This document shows positions 8,596 to 16,761 of a stretch of DNA of 64,000 bases, in pieces (position 1 is the stretch's first letter; every line of letters starts with the position of its first letter). The notes beneath the pieces are model-generated. The model saw only the letters and a list, made by a program, of their open reading frames with translations, was not told the origin of the DNA and searched no databases. The DNA is from an uncultured delta proteobacterium (GTDB taxonomy: Bacteria > Desulfobacterota > Desulfobulbia > Desulfobulbales > Desulfocapsaceae). The stretch covers positions 1-64,000 of the forward strand of contig CAIUQR010000059.1 in NCBI GenBank assembly GCA_903901335.1, written 5' to 3'. Made by a program: the position numbers and the translations under genes.

Positions 8596-9510
8596 TTATT
8601 TTTCCACGAGGACCTTGGCGATTGCCGACACCAGTGAATTAGGCTCCGGCGCGTCTCCCGAAAGCTCCCAGATCATGATGCCGTTGCCTCGCTCAATGGC
8701 AAGCTGCACCTTTCGGGCAATAGTATCCATACCGTTATAGGTATCGTTTTTAAACTGATCGGCATGGGGATCGGCCCCTTTTTCCAGCAGGACCTTATAG
8801 GTCTTCCAGCTGGGCCGTGCATAGAACGGCACCCCCAGCACGGCCTTGGCCTGCGGTAACCCGCGCTCAAGCCAGTAATCCAAGGCGCTTTCCGCAAGAG
8901 AGTACGGAGAGTGGCCGTCCTCTCCCTCCCCATCATAGGCCATAATATTCAAAAAATCGACATATTGGAATGTTTCTTCCGGGATGCCACCGCCATTTTC
9001 AGGATCGTCGGCAACCGCTGCCGAGAGAATCTTTCCCTTAGCATGGAGCCTTTCGGCCAAAAGCTGCATCATCAGGTTATAGTGTTGCGACTGGACGGTT
9101 CCCTGCGGATATTCCCAGTCGATATCGACACCGTCAAGATCATATTTATGGAGAAACTCCATAAGGTTGTCGGCAAAGATCTCACGACCGGAAGAGGTTG
9201 ACGACAGTATTTCAAATCCCGAATTCTTCAGATCGGTCCAACCTCCGACAGCAATCGAGACCTTGACGCCACGGGCATGCGCCTGTTCGACAATCTGTTG
9301 AAGTTTAGAAGGATTTTCCACCGCACCCAGACTCCCGTCACCGGAGGGAGAGGGGATGAGAAATGCATAGTTGATATGGGTAAGCTTGGCATACTGAATG
9401 TTATCGGCTGCCCCCTGCCAGGAAGGCATATAGCCGACCAGATAGTGCGCGGACAGATTTTTTGGTGAAAGGAGAAACATAAGCAAAAACACAGTTGTTA
9501 GAATTTTCAT
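8596..9510 (-). CDS. secreted glycoside hydrolase family 18 protein (chitinase-like)
   Basis: A 304-aa exported TIM-barrel glycosidase. Residues 1-21 form a signal peptide (MKILTTVFLLMFLLSPKNLSA). The GH18 signature LDGVDIDWEYP carries the DxxDxDxE acid residues with catalytic Glu at about 133, and the second family motif SIAVGGW lies near residues 85-91. FLNIMAYDGEG and the late IMIWELSGD match substrate-contact strands of the barrel. Such enzymes cleave chitin or peptidoglycan-like beta-1,4-GlcNAc linkages by substrate-assisted catalysis. No chitin-binding module is present, so peptidoglycan or a short oligosaccharide could be the substrate. It stands alone, convergent with the hydrolase gene and well separated from the DUF1003 gene upstream. 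Confidence 0.92.
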   Translation of the reverse strand: MKILTTVFLLMFLLSPKNLSAHYLVGYMPSWQGAADNIQYAKLTHINYAFLIPSPSGDGSLGAVENPSKLQQIVEQAHARGVKVSIAVGGWTDLKNSGFEILSSTSSGREIFADNLMEFLHKYDLDGVDIDWEYPQGTVQSQHYNLMMQLLAERLHAKGKILSAAVADDPENGGGIPEETFQYVDFLNIMAYDGEGEDGHSPYSLAESALDYWLERGLPQAKAVLGVPFYARPSWKTYKVLLEKGADPHADQFKNDTYNGMDTIARKVQLAIERGNGIMIWELSGDAPEPNSLVSAIAKVLVEK

Positions 9511-9608
9511 AGGCTATCGAGATTGTATGAACAATGATTGATCTGATTATTTTCTCTCTAATTTTTCAACTCGACAGGTAACGACCGTGAACAGTCAACC
9601 TGCGAAGG

Positions 9609-10154
9609 TTATGACGTTGTATCGCCGTGAACGACTTTGCCATGCATCTCACGGGCTAAAATTTCAATGCGCTGACTCAATTCTTTTACGAGTTCAGTCA
9701 GTTGCGTGTTCTGTTGGAGCAACTCCATTAACTGGCCATTCTGCTGCGCGGCAAACTCCTGACGCTTCGCACTGGCTGTGGCGAGGGCCTCCCTGTGTTG
9801 AGCGTCGGCATCGGCATGCGCCTTATCGCGGTCCGCCTGTCGTGTCTGGGCAAGAAGGATCAGAGGAGCCGCATAAGCTGCCTGGAGACTGAAAGCGAGA
9901 TTGAGGAGGATAAACGGATAGACATCGAATTTGGTAAATCCGAAGGCATTCAGCCCAATCCAGATTGCAACTATTACCGTCTGGGTAACAAGAAAAACGG
10001 GCGTCCCAAAAAATCGCGCAAAGGCCTCGGCCTTCAGTGAAAACCAATCATCTCCGAAGACAGAACCAAGATGAATATGCGGAAGATGGAACCGGAAATA
10101 GTTGTGGGGAGTGGTGGTGGGAGCAGGATTTGGTATCTCTGGGTAATTTTTCAT
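9609..10154 (-). CDS. DUF1003 membrane protein
   Basis: A 181-aa inner-membrane protein of the DUF1003 family. A soluble N-terminus precedes the family core: FARFFGTPVFLVTQTVIVAIWIG as the first membrane helix, FDVYPFILLNLAFSLQAAYAAPLIL as the second, then the QTRQADRDKAHADADAQH segment. A C-terminal coiled coil (about 135-170, LMELLQQNTQLTELVKELSQRIEIL) may drive oligomerisation. The role of the family is not established; a link to metal or stress responses has been suggested only by distribution. GGAAATACG before the ATG supports the start. No operon partner is seen. Confidence 0.88.
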   Translation of the reverse strand: MKNYPEIPNPAPTTTPHNYFRFHLPHIHLGSVFGDDWFSLKAEAFARFFGTPVFLVTQTVIVAIWIGLNAFGFTKFDVYPFILLNLAFSLQAAYAAPLILLAQTRQADRDKAHADADAQHREALATASAKRQEFAAQQNGQLMELLQQNTQLTELVKELSQRIEILAREMHGKVVHGDTTS

Positions 10155-10230
10155 CGTATTTCCATGTGATGCTGGATCTTATTTTGATGTGTCGACGGCT
10201 TGAATCATATGATGCGCATTTTTCCAGATA

Positions 10231-10265
10231 AGAAAAGGCAGAACCCTCCCGGTTCTACCTTTTCT
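10231..10265. terminator. hairpin downstream of the small membrane-protein gene
   Basis: AGAAAAGGCAGAACC and GGTTCTACCTTTTCT pair at 14 of 15 positions around a 5-base loop. It starts 16 bases beyond the stop of the minus-strand gene at 10281 and before the DUF1003 gene. The U-rich tail is short, so it may be an imperfect terminator. Confidence 0.6.
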
Positions 10266-10280
10266 CACATTATTTGCATC

Positions 10281-10526
10281 TTAATATTTCTCCTTGGAAG
10301 GGTTTTTAATGAATTTATTTGCTTTTCTAGCCTTGAAAATTCCAAACAAAACTGCAGCTAATGAAGAAGACGCCATGATCAGGGAGAATTTATTATCTTT
10401 TTTATTACGAGCTGCTATGTCCATTTGGTTCTGCCTGAAGATCTCGTTATCTCCGGCGACAATGCGAACGACAGTCCCCTGGCACAGTTCAGTTTGTATC
10501 GGACTCCCTTGCGGCAATCTTGACAT
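10281..10526 (-). CDS. hypothetical small single-span membrane protein
   Basis: An 81-aa frame with a convincing membrane anchor near its end: a hydrophobic stretch (FSLIMASSSLAAVLFGIF, about residues 48-65) followed by a strongly basic tail (KARKANKFIKNPSKEKY). By the positive-inside rule this puts the tail in the cytoplasm. The N-terminal 45 residues are polar and of unknown fold. The start is uncertain: ATG at 10526 lacks a close ribosome-binding site, and the frame continues upstream to 10568. A good hairpin follows the stop, which supports this strand over the overlapping plus-strand frame. I do not recognise a family. Confidence 0.45.
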   Translation of the reverse strand: MSRLPQGSPIQTELCQGTVVRIVAGDNEIFRQNQMDIAARNKKDNKFSLIMASSSLAAVLFGIFKARKANKFIKNPSKEKY

Positions 10527-10669
10527 TACATATCGGGGGAAAGTTCCCCACCTTCTCTGTCGAAGCAAAATATATCATTTTGTTCCCCCATTTTTCCTAC
10601 ATTCGGCTTTCCTTTTTATAACCAAATCTAAACGTTACAGAACTCCGCTACCTAACATATTGCACGACA

Positions 10670-11296
10670 TCATACCGGACGGCGGGCCAGCAACGCCCAG
10701 AGGCCTGCCGCCGAGAGCAGCGAACCGCCGGTGAGATGGAGACACCGCCTGGCATACGGAGAGGTCAGTATCCTGCGGGCAGAGGAGGCAAAGACGTTGT
10801 ATACCGTGGCGTTGATCGCAGCCATCATCACAAAAGTACACGCAAGCAGCCACAACTGCCGCGTCACATTTTCTTTCGGGTTGACAAACTGGGGCAGGAA
10901 GGCGACAAAAAAAATGATACTTTTCGGGTTCAGCGCCGTTACCATGAAGGTGTCGGCAAACAGACGCCGGCGGGAATCGGGAAGCGGAGATTCCGCCATT
11001 TCCGTCAGCGAGCCCCCCGCACGCATGAGCCTGAGACCCAGGTAGAGGAGATAAAGGCCACCGATCCATTTGACCAGAGCGAACCAGATTGCCGAGGTGG
11101 CGAGAAGCGCCCCTAAACCAAGCAAAGAAAAAGCCAGCGCAGTTGAATCGCCAAGCGCGACTGCGGCAACCAGCGGGATATTTGCTCGCCGGCCGTGGCT
11201 CAGGGAATAGCTGATAACCGTGAGCACTGTCGGTCCGGGGATCACAAGCAGGATCGCCGATGCGACGATAAAGGCAGTATAAAGCTGAATGGACAA
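10670..11296 (-). CDS. LysE/RhtB-family amino-acid exporter
   Basis: A 208-aa inner-membrane exporter of the LysE superfamily with about six hydrophobic segments. It has the family start ILLVIPGPTVLTVISYSLSHGRR, the GDSTALAFSLLGLGALL helix, and the conserved ALNPKSIIFFVAFLPQFV motif. Members export amino acids or similar metabolites with the proton gradient. I place the start at the TTG at 11296, because GAGGGGG lies five bases before it and the product then has normal family length. The open frame continues upstream for 31 hydrophilic residues unlike any LysE N-terminus. No LysG-type regulator is next to it. The substrate cannot be told from sequence. Confidence 0.88.
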   Translation of the reverse strand: MSIQLYTAFIVASAILLVIPGPTVLTVISYSLSHGRRANIPLVAAVALGDSTALAFSLLGLGALLATSAIWFALVKWIGGLYLLYLGLRLMRAGGSLTEMAESPLPDSRRRLFADTFMVTALNPKSIIFFVAFLPQFVNPKENVTRQLWLLACTFVMMAAINATVYNVFASSARRILTSPYARRCLHLTGGSLLSAAGLWALLARRPV

Positions 11297-11330
11297 CGTG
11301 TCCCCCTCAATGTAATCCGTGGATACCGAT

Positions 11331-11520
11331 CTATTGACCGCCCTTTCCCCAATAAAAGGCCAGCACTCTCTTTCGGCAGGCATCGACACAGGTGCCGCAG
11401 AGGATACATTCCGGATGCTCCATCCGCCTCAGGAAAAGGATACTGACAAAAAGCAGCACCAACACGATAAAGCTGCCGTTGACGATATCCTTGGCACTCG
11501 TCTCACCAGAAAAATTCCGG
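11331..11520 (-). pseudogene. remnant of a membrane-bound 4Fe-4S protein (C-terminal end)
   Basis: The reverse strand encodes a short hydrophobic segment (FIVLVLLFVSILFL) followed by a ferredoxin-type cluster motif, ECILCGTCVDACRKRVL, and then stops. This is what the C-terminal tail of a NapH/polyferredoxin-like membrane protein looks like. No full-length reading frame is present: upstream in this frame the sequence runs into the 3' end of the zinc-ribbon gene, and no in-frame ATG with a ribosome-binding site is available. It is either a decayed remnant or a very small 4Fe-4S membrane protein using an alternative start. Confidence 0.5.
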
Positions 11521-11925
11521 TCATTGTAGCAATTTGAACACATTGACAACAAACTGACCGCGACCTTCATGGATATAAAGCCCGATTTGTGCAATTAACG
11601 AGTAGGCCGCCGCAAATTGGGCAAGGGCAAAGCCGGCGATTGTGAATTGACTGATGCTCACAACCCCGATACCGAACTGCGACAGCGTAAAAATACCGCA
11701 GGCAAACTGACCGATGGCAAAGACACCCCTGGCCGGAACAGGCATCCGGTTCGGTTTCAATTTAAACGAGATATGGAGCCAGGGCAGACCGAAAAACGTC
11801 GCCTCAGACTTATATTCAAATCCCCAGCCATCCCACTTCTCCCTGCCAGGATAGGGTGCACCGCATTGAGGACAGCTCAGGGCTTGCTCGGAAACGGTAT
11901 GCATACATTCTCGGCATGATTTCAT
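11521..11925 (-). CDS. zinc-ribbon membrane protein with repeated Gly-rich hydrophobic stretch
   Basis: A 134-aa protein starting with a zinc ribbon, CRECMHTVSEQALSCPQCG (C4, C7, C18, C21). After a linker containing YKSEATFFGLPWLHISF, a hydrophobic region (about 68-118) is built from a repeating pattern of small and hydrophobic residues (FAIGQFACGIFTLSQFG, then VVSISQFTIAGFALAQF) with a period of about ten residues. Proteins with an N-terminal zinc ribbon followed by such IGxFAxG repeats occur in many bacteria without known function. The repeats probably form membrane helices or a beta-solenoid-like sheet. It ends where the 4Fe-4S remnant begins. Family recognition is by pattern only. Confidence 0.7.
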   Translation of the reverse strand: MKSCRECMHTVSEQALSCPQCGAPYPGREKWDGWGFEYKSEATFFGLPWLHISFKLKPNRMPVPARGVFAIGQFACGIFTLSQFGIGVVSISQFTIAGFALAQFAAAYSLIAQIGLYIHEGRGQFVVNVFKLLQ

Positions 11926-12051
11926 AAATTTTACTCATCTCCCTGATTGTGACAAGTATCGATTTTCTTCCTCATCTCTGATTTTACTGTATTCTCATTA
12001 GCGGTATCGGCGTTCAAGAATCATTCATAACAAAATCTGAAGCCAATGCCA

Positions 12052-12285
12052 TCAGCGCTTTTCGAAATTTATCGTAAAAGACATCCAATTGCCAAAAAAT
12101 TCTCTCTCGAAAAAACCAACCGATTCTGCGAAGCTTCTCACCTTGTCACGCCTCAGGAAATGTGGGTTGGCGATGACCTCAGTCACCGACAGGATGCCGC
12201 CCGTTGTAAGACTTGCAAAAATCTCTTCCAGCGCAGCCTTCCGGTCGGGTATCTCCCTAAGCACCGTGACCAGCAATAAGGATCG
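12052..12285 (-). pseudogene. C-terminal remnant of a class I SAM-dependent methyltransferase
   Basis: The reverse strand encodes the back half of a Rossmann-fold methyltransferase: LLLVTVLREIPDRKAALEEI (strand 4 and helix), TTGGILSVTEVI (the post-motif GG-ILxVTE strand 5), and a typical ending with GFFEREFFGNWMSFTINFEK. The N-terminal half with the SAM-binding GxGxG motif is missing, and in the open frame upstream (to 12342) the residues are unlike a methyltransferase. With no fold core it cannot be active. It is therefore read as a 5'-truncated pseudogene, consistent with the neighbouring 4Fe-4S remnant and the low coding density here. Confidence 0.7.
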
Positions 12286-12481
12286 TCCGGGGAAGCGCCA
12301 TCCAGCCGCGATTGAGGTCGAAACAATGCAGCCTGCACTCAATGGATTTTTTGTCTTGACTGCGGAGTCTAATTTGGCATAAGAATGCAGAAAGTTTGCT
12401 CAAATATTACTGTAGGAAACGGTCAAGATACGTTTGAACCATGTATTGTGCATCAACAGGTTAAAGGAACAACGAGAAGAA

Positions 12482-13423
12482 ATGCGGGCTTGTCACCGAA
12501 GGTCGTTTTTACAAATATTTATTGTCTCCTGTTTACTCATTTTCATCCCATTCGGTTGCAGGGGAATGATGAGCGACAGGGCAGAAAACGCCTATCACCA
12601 TCTGGTTATCCTCGGTGATCCCCACCTGCCGGGCAGAAACATCGAATTCAAGGAACAGGTGCTCGCGAAAATCAATTCCTGGGATGATGTGGAAATGGTG
12701 GTGGCAGTAGGTGATATCTGCGCAGGTTTCGGCACGGACACCGAATATGCGGTTGCTGGAAGGTTTTTCGGCAAACTGGACAAACCTTTTTTCCCCATTA
12801 CCGGCAATCACGATTTCTTCTACCAAAGTCCTTCCGGCTCGGACGGCAGGCTCGTGCAAGGCACAAAGGAATCGCAGCAGGCAAAACTTGGTCAATTCCG
12901 CAGGACCTTTGGCTTAAATAACCATTTTTACAGCAGGCATGTGGGGCGATACCTGCTGATTTTTCTCTCGGCGGATCACTCCGACTACCTGGCCGGGATA
13001 TCCGACCAGCAGTTAGACTGGTTACGCCTGGAGCTGAGCACTCATGCAAAGACACCCACGCTCATCTTCTTCCACGCCCCCTTGAAAGGCACGCTGAGAG
13101 ACTACCGACCGTTTATCAATACCCCAGGTTTTATCGCCCAGCCTGCGAAGGCAATCCATGGTATCCTGAAAGGCAACCCGCAGGTCTTCCTCTGGCTTTC
13201 CGGTCATACACACACCTCTCCCCTGGAAGAAAGTTATGCCGCCCCCATCAATCTCTATGCAGGACAGGTCACCACTATCCATAACAAGGACATGAACCGG
13301 GGAACCATCTGGAGCAACTCCCTCTATCTCTATCCCGACAGGGTCATGATCAAAACCTACAACCATGAGGATAATACCTGGCTGCCGCGACTCGATCGTA
13401 CTGTCTTGACCCCAGAGCCTTAG
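12482..13423 (+). CDS. exported calcineurin-like metallophosphoesterase
   Basis: A protein of about 313 aa with the calcineurin-type metallophosphatase motifs in order: GDPHLPG (DxH), VGDICAG (GD), TGNHDFF (GNHD), a catalytic-site His in IFFHAPL, and SGHTHTSP (GHxH). These bind a dinuclear metal centre that hydrolyses phosphomono- or diesters. The N-terminus (MRACHRRSFLQIFIVSCLL) looks like a signal sequence ending near IPFGC; the Cys suggests a lipoprotein, but Pro at -3 is not canonical. The ATG at 12482 follows AAAGGA, whereas an upstream ATG at 12434 would bury the signal. Its substrate is unknown. It stands alone, converging on a secreted unknown across a REP-like repeat. Confidence 0.88.
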   Translation: MRACHRRSFLQIFIVSCLLIFIPFGCRGMMSDRAENAYHHLVILGDPHLPGRNIEFKEQVLAKINSWDDVEMVVAVGDICAGFGTDTEYAVAGRFFGKLDKPFFPITGNHDFFYQSPSGSDGRLVQGTKESQQAKLGQFRRTFGLNNHFYSRHVGRYLLIFLSADHSDYLAGISDQQLDWLRLELSTHAKTPTLIFFHAPLKGTLRDYRPFINTPGFIAQPAKAIHGILKGNPQVFLWLSGHTHTSPLEESYAAPINLYAGQVTTIHNKDMNRGTIWSNSLYLYPDRVMIKTYNHEDNTWLPRLDRTVLTPEP

Positions 13424-13434
13424 AGCATATCCGT

Positions 13435-13535
13435 AAATAAAAAACTTTGGTGCTCGCATCCGGCTTTTGGCTGCCTTTGACCGCTCCTCAATCGCAAAAT
13501 CCTCAACGTAGCGCTGCTACGCTTGCGGTGTACCG
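13435..13535. repeat. REP-like intergenic repeat
   Basis: Between two convergent genes, a GC-rich block contains CTCCTCAATCGCAAAATCC followed by the hairpin CGTAGC-GCT-GCTACG (13507-13521). I recognise this arrangement as resembling dispersed intergenic repeats of many proteobacteria, where a block of this kind precedes a short palindrome between genes. Only one copy is seen in the window, so the repeat status rests on resemblance. Confidence 0.5.
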
Positions 13536-13537
13536 GT

Positions 13538-14359
13538 TCATTTTTCCTGGATTCGCCGCAGGTGATAGGTCACCGTGTGGTCATTGCTGATTGTCCCTTT
13601 GGGCTCAACTTTGGGGTCTGGTTCGGTAGTGTGTTCAATGATTTTCGTATCGTCCAGGCGACGAACCCCTGCGTCGCTTATGCCCGTGTAAAAACTTTCC
13701 TCCATGCCGCCAATCGCAATGGAGTCAGTTGTGGGCGGCTTGAGATTGGCGGGTTCCGGCTTTGCGCCGCACCCCTGGTTACGCGTCGACGATTCTTCTA
13801 TCACGGTGTTACACACCAGGTCGTTGCCGAAAACGCTTGCCTGCACATGCCATCCGTCGTCCAGCCAGATTACCGACGCAGATGTTTTCACCGTGCCATT
13901 TCCGGAACCAGACTGCTTCCGGTTGTCCTCATCGGTTATCAGCGAGTCCCCGCTGCCTCGGCATGCTCTGGGTTGTGTTGCCTGGTAATGATGTTGACTG
14001 TTCATAGTATAATCGACTGTCCCTGTAGTCCTGCTCCAGCAGCTAGAGCGGTCAGGGCAAGGTTCAATGGTTATGGTCGCGGTGTACGATGTGTGCTCCT
14101 CATCGTGTTGGGTAAAAGAACCGTCGCCTTTCGCAAAAGAATGCGCAATAGGGGCCTTGCCCTGGCGGTGATGCTGTACGTCTTTTGTCTTTTTTATCGT
14201 GATCGTACCGACCCAGAAATCTCTTTTGACTTCCGGCGTGACGAGGGGCGCCAGGGGATCGGGTTTGTTCTTGCCGGAACACTCTTCATTCACGCCGGCA
14301 AAAACGAGTATCAGACAGAGTAGGCAACATAAAAATACAACTCGGGAAAACCGCTTCAT
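13538..14359 (-). CDS. secreted hypothetical protein
   Basis: A 273-aa exported protein with no family I recognise. The signal sequence is clear: MKRFSRVVFLCCLLCLILVFAG, with cleavage shortly after. AAGGAG eight bases before the ATG at 14359 supports this start over an upstream one at 14395. The mature part is strand-rich and Thr/Ser/His-rich, with six Cys residues (for example PCPDRSSCW, RACRG, LVCNT, QGCGA) that could form disulfides outside the cytoplasm. It has two broadly similar beta-type halves separated by a Ser/Gly-rich segment. It converges with the metallophosphoesterase gene and is followed by a separate cupin gene upstream. It could be a periplasmic or surface protein; function unknown. 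Confidence 0.75.
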   Translation of the reverse strand: MKRFSRVVFLCCLLCLILVFAGVNEECSGKNKPDPLAPLVTPEVKRDFWVGTITIKKTKDVQHHRQGKAPIAHSFAKGDGSFTQHDEEHTSYTATITIEPCPDRSSCWSRTTGTVDYTMNSQHHYQATQPRACRGSGDSLITDEDNRKQSGSGNGTVKTSASVIWLDDGWHVQASVFGNDLVCNTVIEESSTRNQGCGAKPEPANLKPPTTDSIAIGGMEESFYTGISDAGVRRLDDTKIIEHTTEPDPKVEPKGTISNDHTVTYHLRRIQEK

Positions 14360-14444
14360 GGGAAATTCTCCTTCAGGTGACAGGGATGAGGACAAGATGG
14401 TCGAGGCTGTCTATCTGCATCGGATGTCTTTGGGGATCCTGCGA

Positions 14445-14786
14445 TTACTCCCTGTTTTCCGCCAAAGGCAGGTAATCCTCCCGCACCGGAGAAAATACCT
14501 CGACAGCCACAGATTCTTCTATAATCTCGGTACCATGAAGGACGCCTCCCGGGATGCACCAGCTGTCCCCCGGTGACACCTCATGAACATCAGCCCCAAT
14601 AGTCAACCGAATCCGTCCCTTCACCAGGTAGCCGGCCTGCTCGTGGGGATGGGTATGCATCGGCAGGCTGGCATCTTTTTGCAGCCGGAACTCCACCATC
14701 AAGGTCTTGTCGCCGTACACCAGGGTCTTTTGTTCTATTCCGGCCAATGCCGGTCTGTAGCCCTTTTTGCTGTATGTCGCAAACAT
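14445..14786 (-). CDS. small cupin-domain protein
   Basis: A 113-aa single cupin barrel. Motif 1 is MHTHPHEQAGYLVKGRI, which gives the His, His and Glu/Gln metal ligands, and motif 2 is PGDSWCIPGGVLHG, which gives the fourth His. Such small cupins bind Fe, Mn, Ni or Zn and act as isomerases, dioxygenases or ligand sensors; without a partner domain the reaction cannot be assigned. AGGGCAGGT before the ATG supports the start. It sits alone between the secreted unknown and a 68-aa unknown on the same strand, with gaps of 85 and 33 bases, so cotranscription with the latter is possible. Confidence 0.9.
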   Translation of the reverse strand: MFATYSKKGYRPALAGIEQKTLVYGDKTLMVEFRLQKDASLPMHTHPHEQAGYLVKGRIRLTIGADVHEVSPGDSWCIPGGVLHGTEIIEESVAVEVFSPVREDYLPLAENRE

Positions 14787-14819
14787 ACCTGCCCTCGCTT
14801 TTGTAAATTCTATCGAATG

Positions 14820-15026
14820 TCAGGATTCAATACCGCTCGGCAGTTCCGGGTTTTGTCCAGCTTTTGCGTTTTTAATGATCAACTGACTTTGATTTTCCGC
14901 ATCCATGTCGTTTTTAGCCATAATTGTCTGAACTGATAGATTTTCCTTTTTTATCAATTCATACTCGCCGTCGCAGACATATTTTAAAAGCCAATCTCTC
15001 CATTGATGAATAAGTTTTTCCTTCAT
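14820..15026 (-). CDS. hypothetical 68-aa cytoplasmic protein
   Basis: A small charged protein starting MKEKLIHQWRDWLLKYVCDG, with an amphipathic helical N-terminal half, a polar middle, and a Gly/Pro-containing tail. GGAG lies seven bases before the ATG at 15026, which makes this start better than the in-frame ATG at 15050 (MFINWRFG). There is no signal or membrane segment and only one Cys. It ends 33 bases before the cupin gene on the same strand, so the two may be cotranscribed with this gene first. I do not recognise its family. Confidence 0.6.
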   Translation of the reverse strand: MKEKLIHQWRDWLLKYVCDGEYELIKKENLSVQTIMAKNDMDAENQSQLIIKNAKAGQNPELPSGIES

Positions 15027-15620
15027 ACCAAATCTCCAATTAATGAACAACCGCCCCCGGAGGAGGTCACAGTATTGATTCGCCCCTGAATGGGAAAATA
15101 AAAAATAGAGGTGTGTTTTTTGTCCTGTATCACTTCGATTTCGAATTTGAATCGAAACGTATTACTAACGCATGGTACATGTTATTGATTATGGTAAGGG
15201 TAAAAAATGACCAAATCCACAAGATAGGTAGATGAAATCAAACGAAATGAGAACAAAACAACTTCCGGAAATCGGGACAACCGGAAGCTTTAGAGGTGAG
15301 ATCTACAAAAATTGATCATATGTAAAAATTATTTTACCAGAAAATTGCATTATATTCCAGTACCATCTATTAAAAGGGAAATGGGTATCCACTTCCCTGG
15401 CCTGATGTTATGATAAAGTGTGCAAGATTTTGGCACCAATCCAATAGGGCGGGATTGATTTCCAGGGAACATTGCAGGAATGTGACAATTGATTCCCGAG
15501 TATGTAATAAACGGCAGGCATGGCAAATAACCACTGTGCTTTTCTGGTGTTCTACCAATAAACATAACGCGTCCGTCATAGCTGGAACACAATCTCCAGC
15601 GAAAGACAAAAGGAATTTCA
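15027..15620. other. long AT-rich intergenic region
   Basis: About 590 bases without a supported gene; frames on the minus strand here are shadows of the downstream transporter gene. It holds two small structures: an imperfect dyad around TCGATTTCGAATTTGAATCGA (near 15130-15150), and a 7-bp hairpin CTTCCGG/CCGGAAG (15262-15287). It must contain promoters for both flanking transcripts. The sharp drop in GC suggests acquired or decayed DNA. Confidence 0.45.
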
Positions 15621-16544
15621 ATGTCAACAGGTGTCGGCAACAGGGAGGAAACAACACACAACAAGGAACTGCCTCTCAGCGCAGCTCTATTCTCCCTTTT
15701 TCTCAATTTCCTGTTCGGTGCCAATGCGGTTGCGGCAAAGATCAGTTTGTTGGGGATGGGTGTCTTCACCACAGTGGGGTTGCGATTTTTTTTCGCGGCC
15801 ATTGCTATTTCCTTATGGGCGATCATTACCGGCCAACCTCTCTATATAGATAAGAGCAAGGTTAAGCAACTGATCATCCTCTCTGTCTTCTTTGTGGCCC
15901 AGATTGGTCTGTTTTATCTGGGATTGAATATGACCACCGCCTCTCGCGGTACGTTGATCGGTAACCTTCTGCCCTTTGTCGTTCTTCTCCTCGCCCATTT
16001 TTTTATCCCTGGTGATACCATCACCGGCAGAAAAGTACTGGGTATCATACTTGGATTCTGTGGGGTTCTGTTCGTCGTTCTGGATAAAGAAGGGGTGACT
16101 GCCAACGTCCAGATGGGGGATCTATTAATCTTTTTTGCGGTGATAATCTGGGGGGTGAGTGCCGTCTATGTTAAAAAACTTACTGCCACCATTCATCCGC
16201 TTATCATCTCACTCTATCCTATGTTTCTTGCCGCTCCCTTCTTTTTGCTTGCCGGTTTTTTCTGGGATGACGGCATGGTGCGCTTTATCAACTCATCCAT
16301 CGTGGTATCGTTACTCTATCAATCTTTTGTCACAGCCTCATTCTGCTACATCGCCTGGAATACTATGATAAAAAAATATGGGGCCACAGCCTTACACTCG
16401 TTCGTCTTTGTTATGCCGGTCTCAGGAGTGTTCTTTGGAGTGGTTCTGCTCGGAGAGCCTCTGACTCCTCATATCCTGGCGTCCATCTCCTTTATTGCCG
16501 CAGGTATCATCGTGATAAACAGCAAGAAGAGAACAATGCAGTGA
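15621..16544 (+). CDS. EamA/DMT-family transporter
   Basis: A 307-aa inner-membrane protein with ten hydrophobic segments arranged as two EamA repeats of five: first about residues 20-150 (FSLFLNFLFGANAVAAKISL to LGFCGVLFVVLD), second about 168-300. Characteristic patterns are the GLNMTTASRGTLIGNLLPFVVLLLA-type helix 4 and the YIAWNTMIKKYGATALHSF segment of the second repeat. Drug/metabolite transporters export amino acids, nucleosides or small organics; the substrate here cannot be assigned. AAGGA seven bases before the ATG supports the start. The gene is monocistronic, preceded by a long AT-rich gap and followed by the efflux operon promoter. Confidence 0.9.
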   Translation: MSTGVGNREETTHNKELPLSAALFSLFLNFLFGANAVAAKISLLGMGVFTTVGLRFFFAAIAISLWAIITGQPLYIDKSKVKQLIILSVFFVAQIGLFYLGLNMTTASRGTLIGNLLPFVVLLLAHFFIPGDTITGRKVLGIILGFCGVLFVVLDKEGVTANVQMGDLLIFFAVIIWGVSAVYVKKLTATIHPLIISLYPMFLAAPFFLLAGFFWDDGMVRFINSSIVVSLLYQSFVTASFCYIAWNTMIKKYGATALHSFVFVMPVSGVFFGVVLLGEPLTPHILASISFIAAGIIVINSKKRTMQ

Positions 16545-16666
16545 CAGCATGCAGGGTGGTATAGTCAAAAACCGCGATGTTATGTGTATATGCTTGAATT
16601 TTTATCTTCACTAGAGTACTTTGTTATCAGTGAGTTATATATCGAATCATCCAAGTCAGTTTTTTT

Positions 16667-16695
16667 TTGACAATTTATGATTGAGGATATACACT
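16667..16695 (+). promoter_or_regulatory. sigma70-type promoter of the RND efflux operon
   Basis: TTGACA (16667-16672), a 17-base spacer, then TACACT (16690-16695). It lies about 67 bases before the first gene of the operon, within an AT-rich, gene-free stretch. The -35 box is perfect; the -10 box matches the consensus only partly. Confidence 0.55.
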
Positions 16696-16761
16696 ATTTC
16701 ATTATTTAATTAATTTATTTAATACAAGATATCGTTAATTCTTTAAATAAAGGGAACACGC

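Noticed and set aside
10294-10734. 146-aa plus-strand frame with a possible GGAAGGG site
   Set aside because: It overlaps the small membrane-protein gene and the 3' end of the LysE-type gene on the other strand. Its second half is antisense to a real gene, and no family pattern is visible.
13523-14323. 266-aa plus-strand frame
   Set aside because: It is antisense to the secreted protein gene, which has a signal peptide and a strong ribosome-binding site; the plus frame has neither.
15258-15290. CTTCCGG/CCGGAAG hairpin as a terminator or riboswitch
   Set aside because: No U-run follows, no gene ends nearby, and no known riboswitch motif is present.
15232-15315. 27-codon frame beginning MKSNEMRTKQL
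   Set aside because: Very short, with only a weak GGTAG before it and no downstream partner to couple with.
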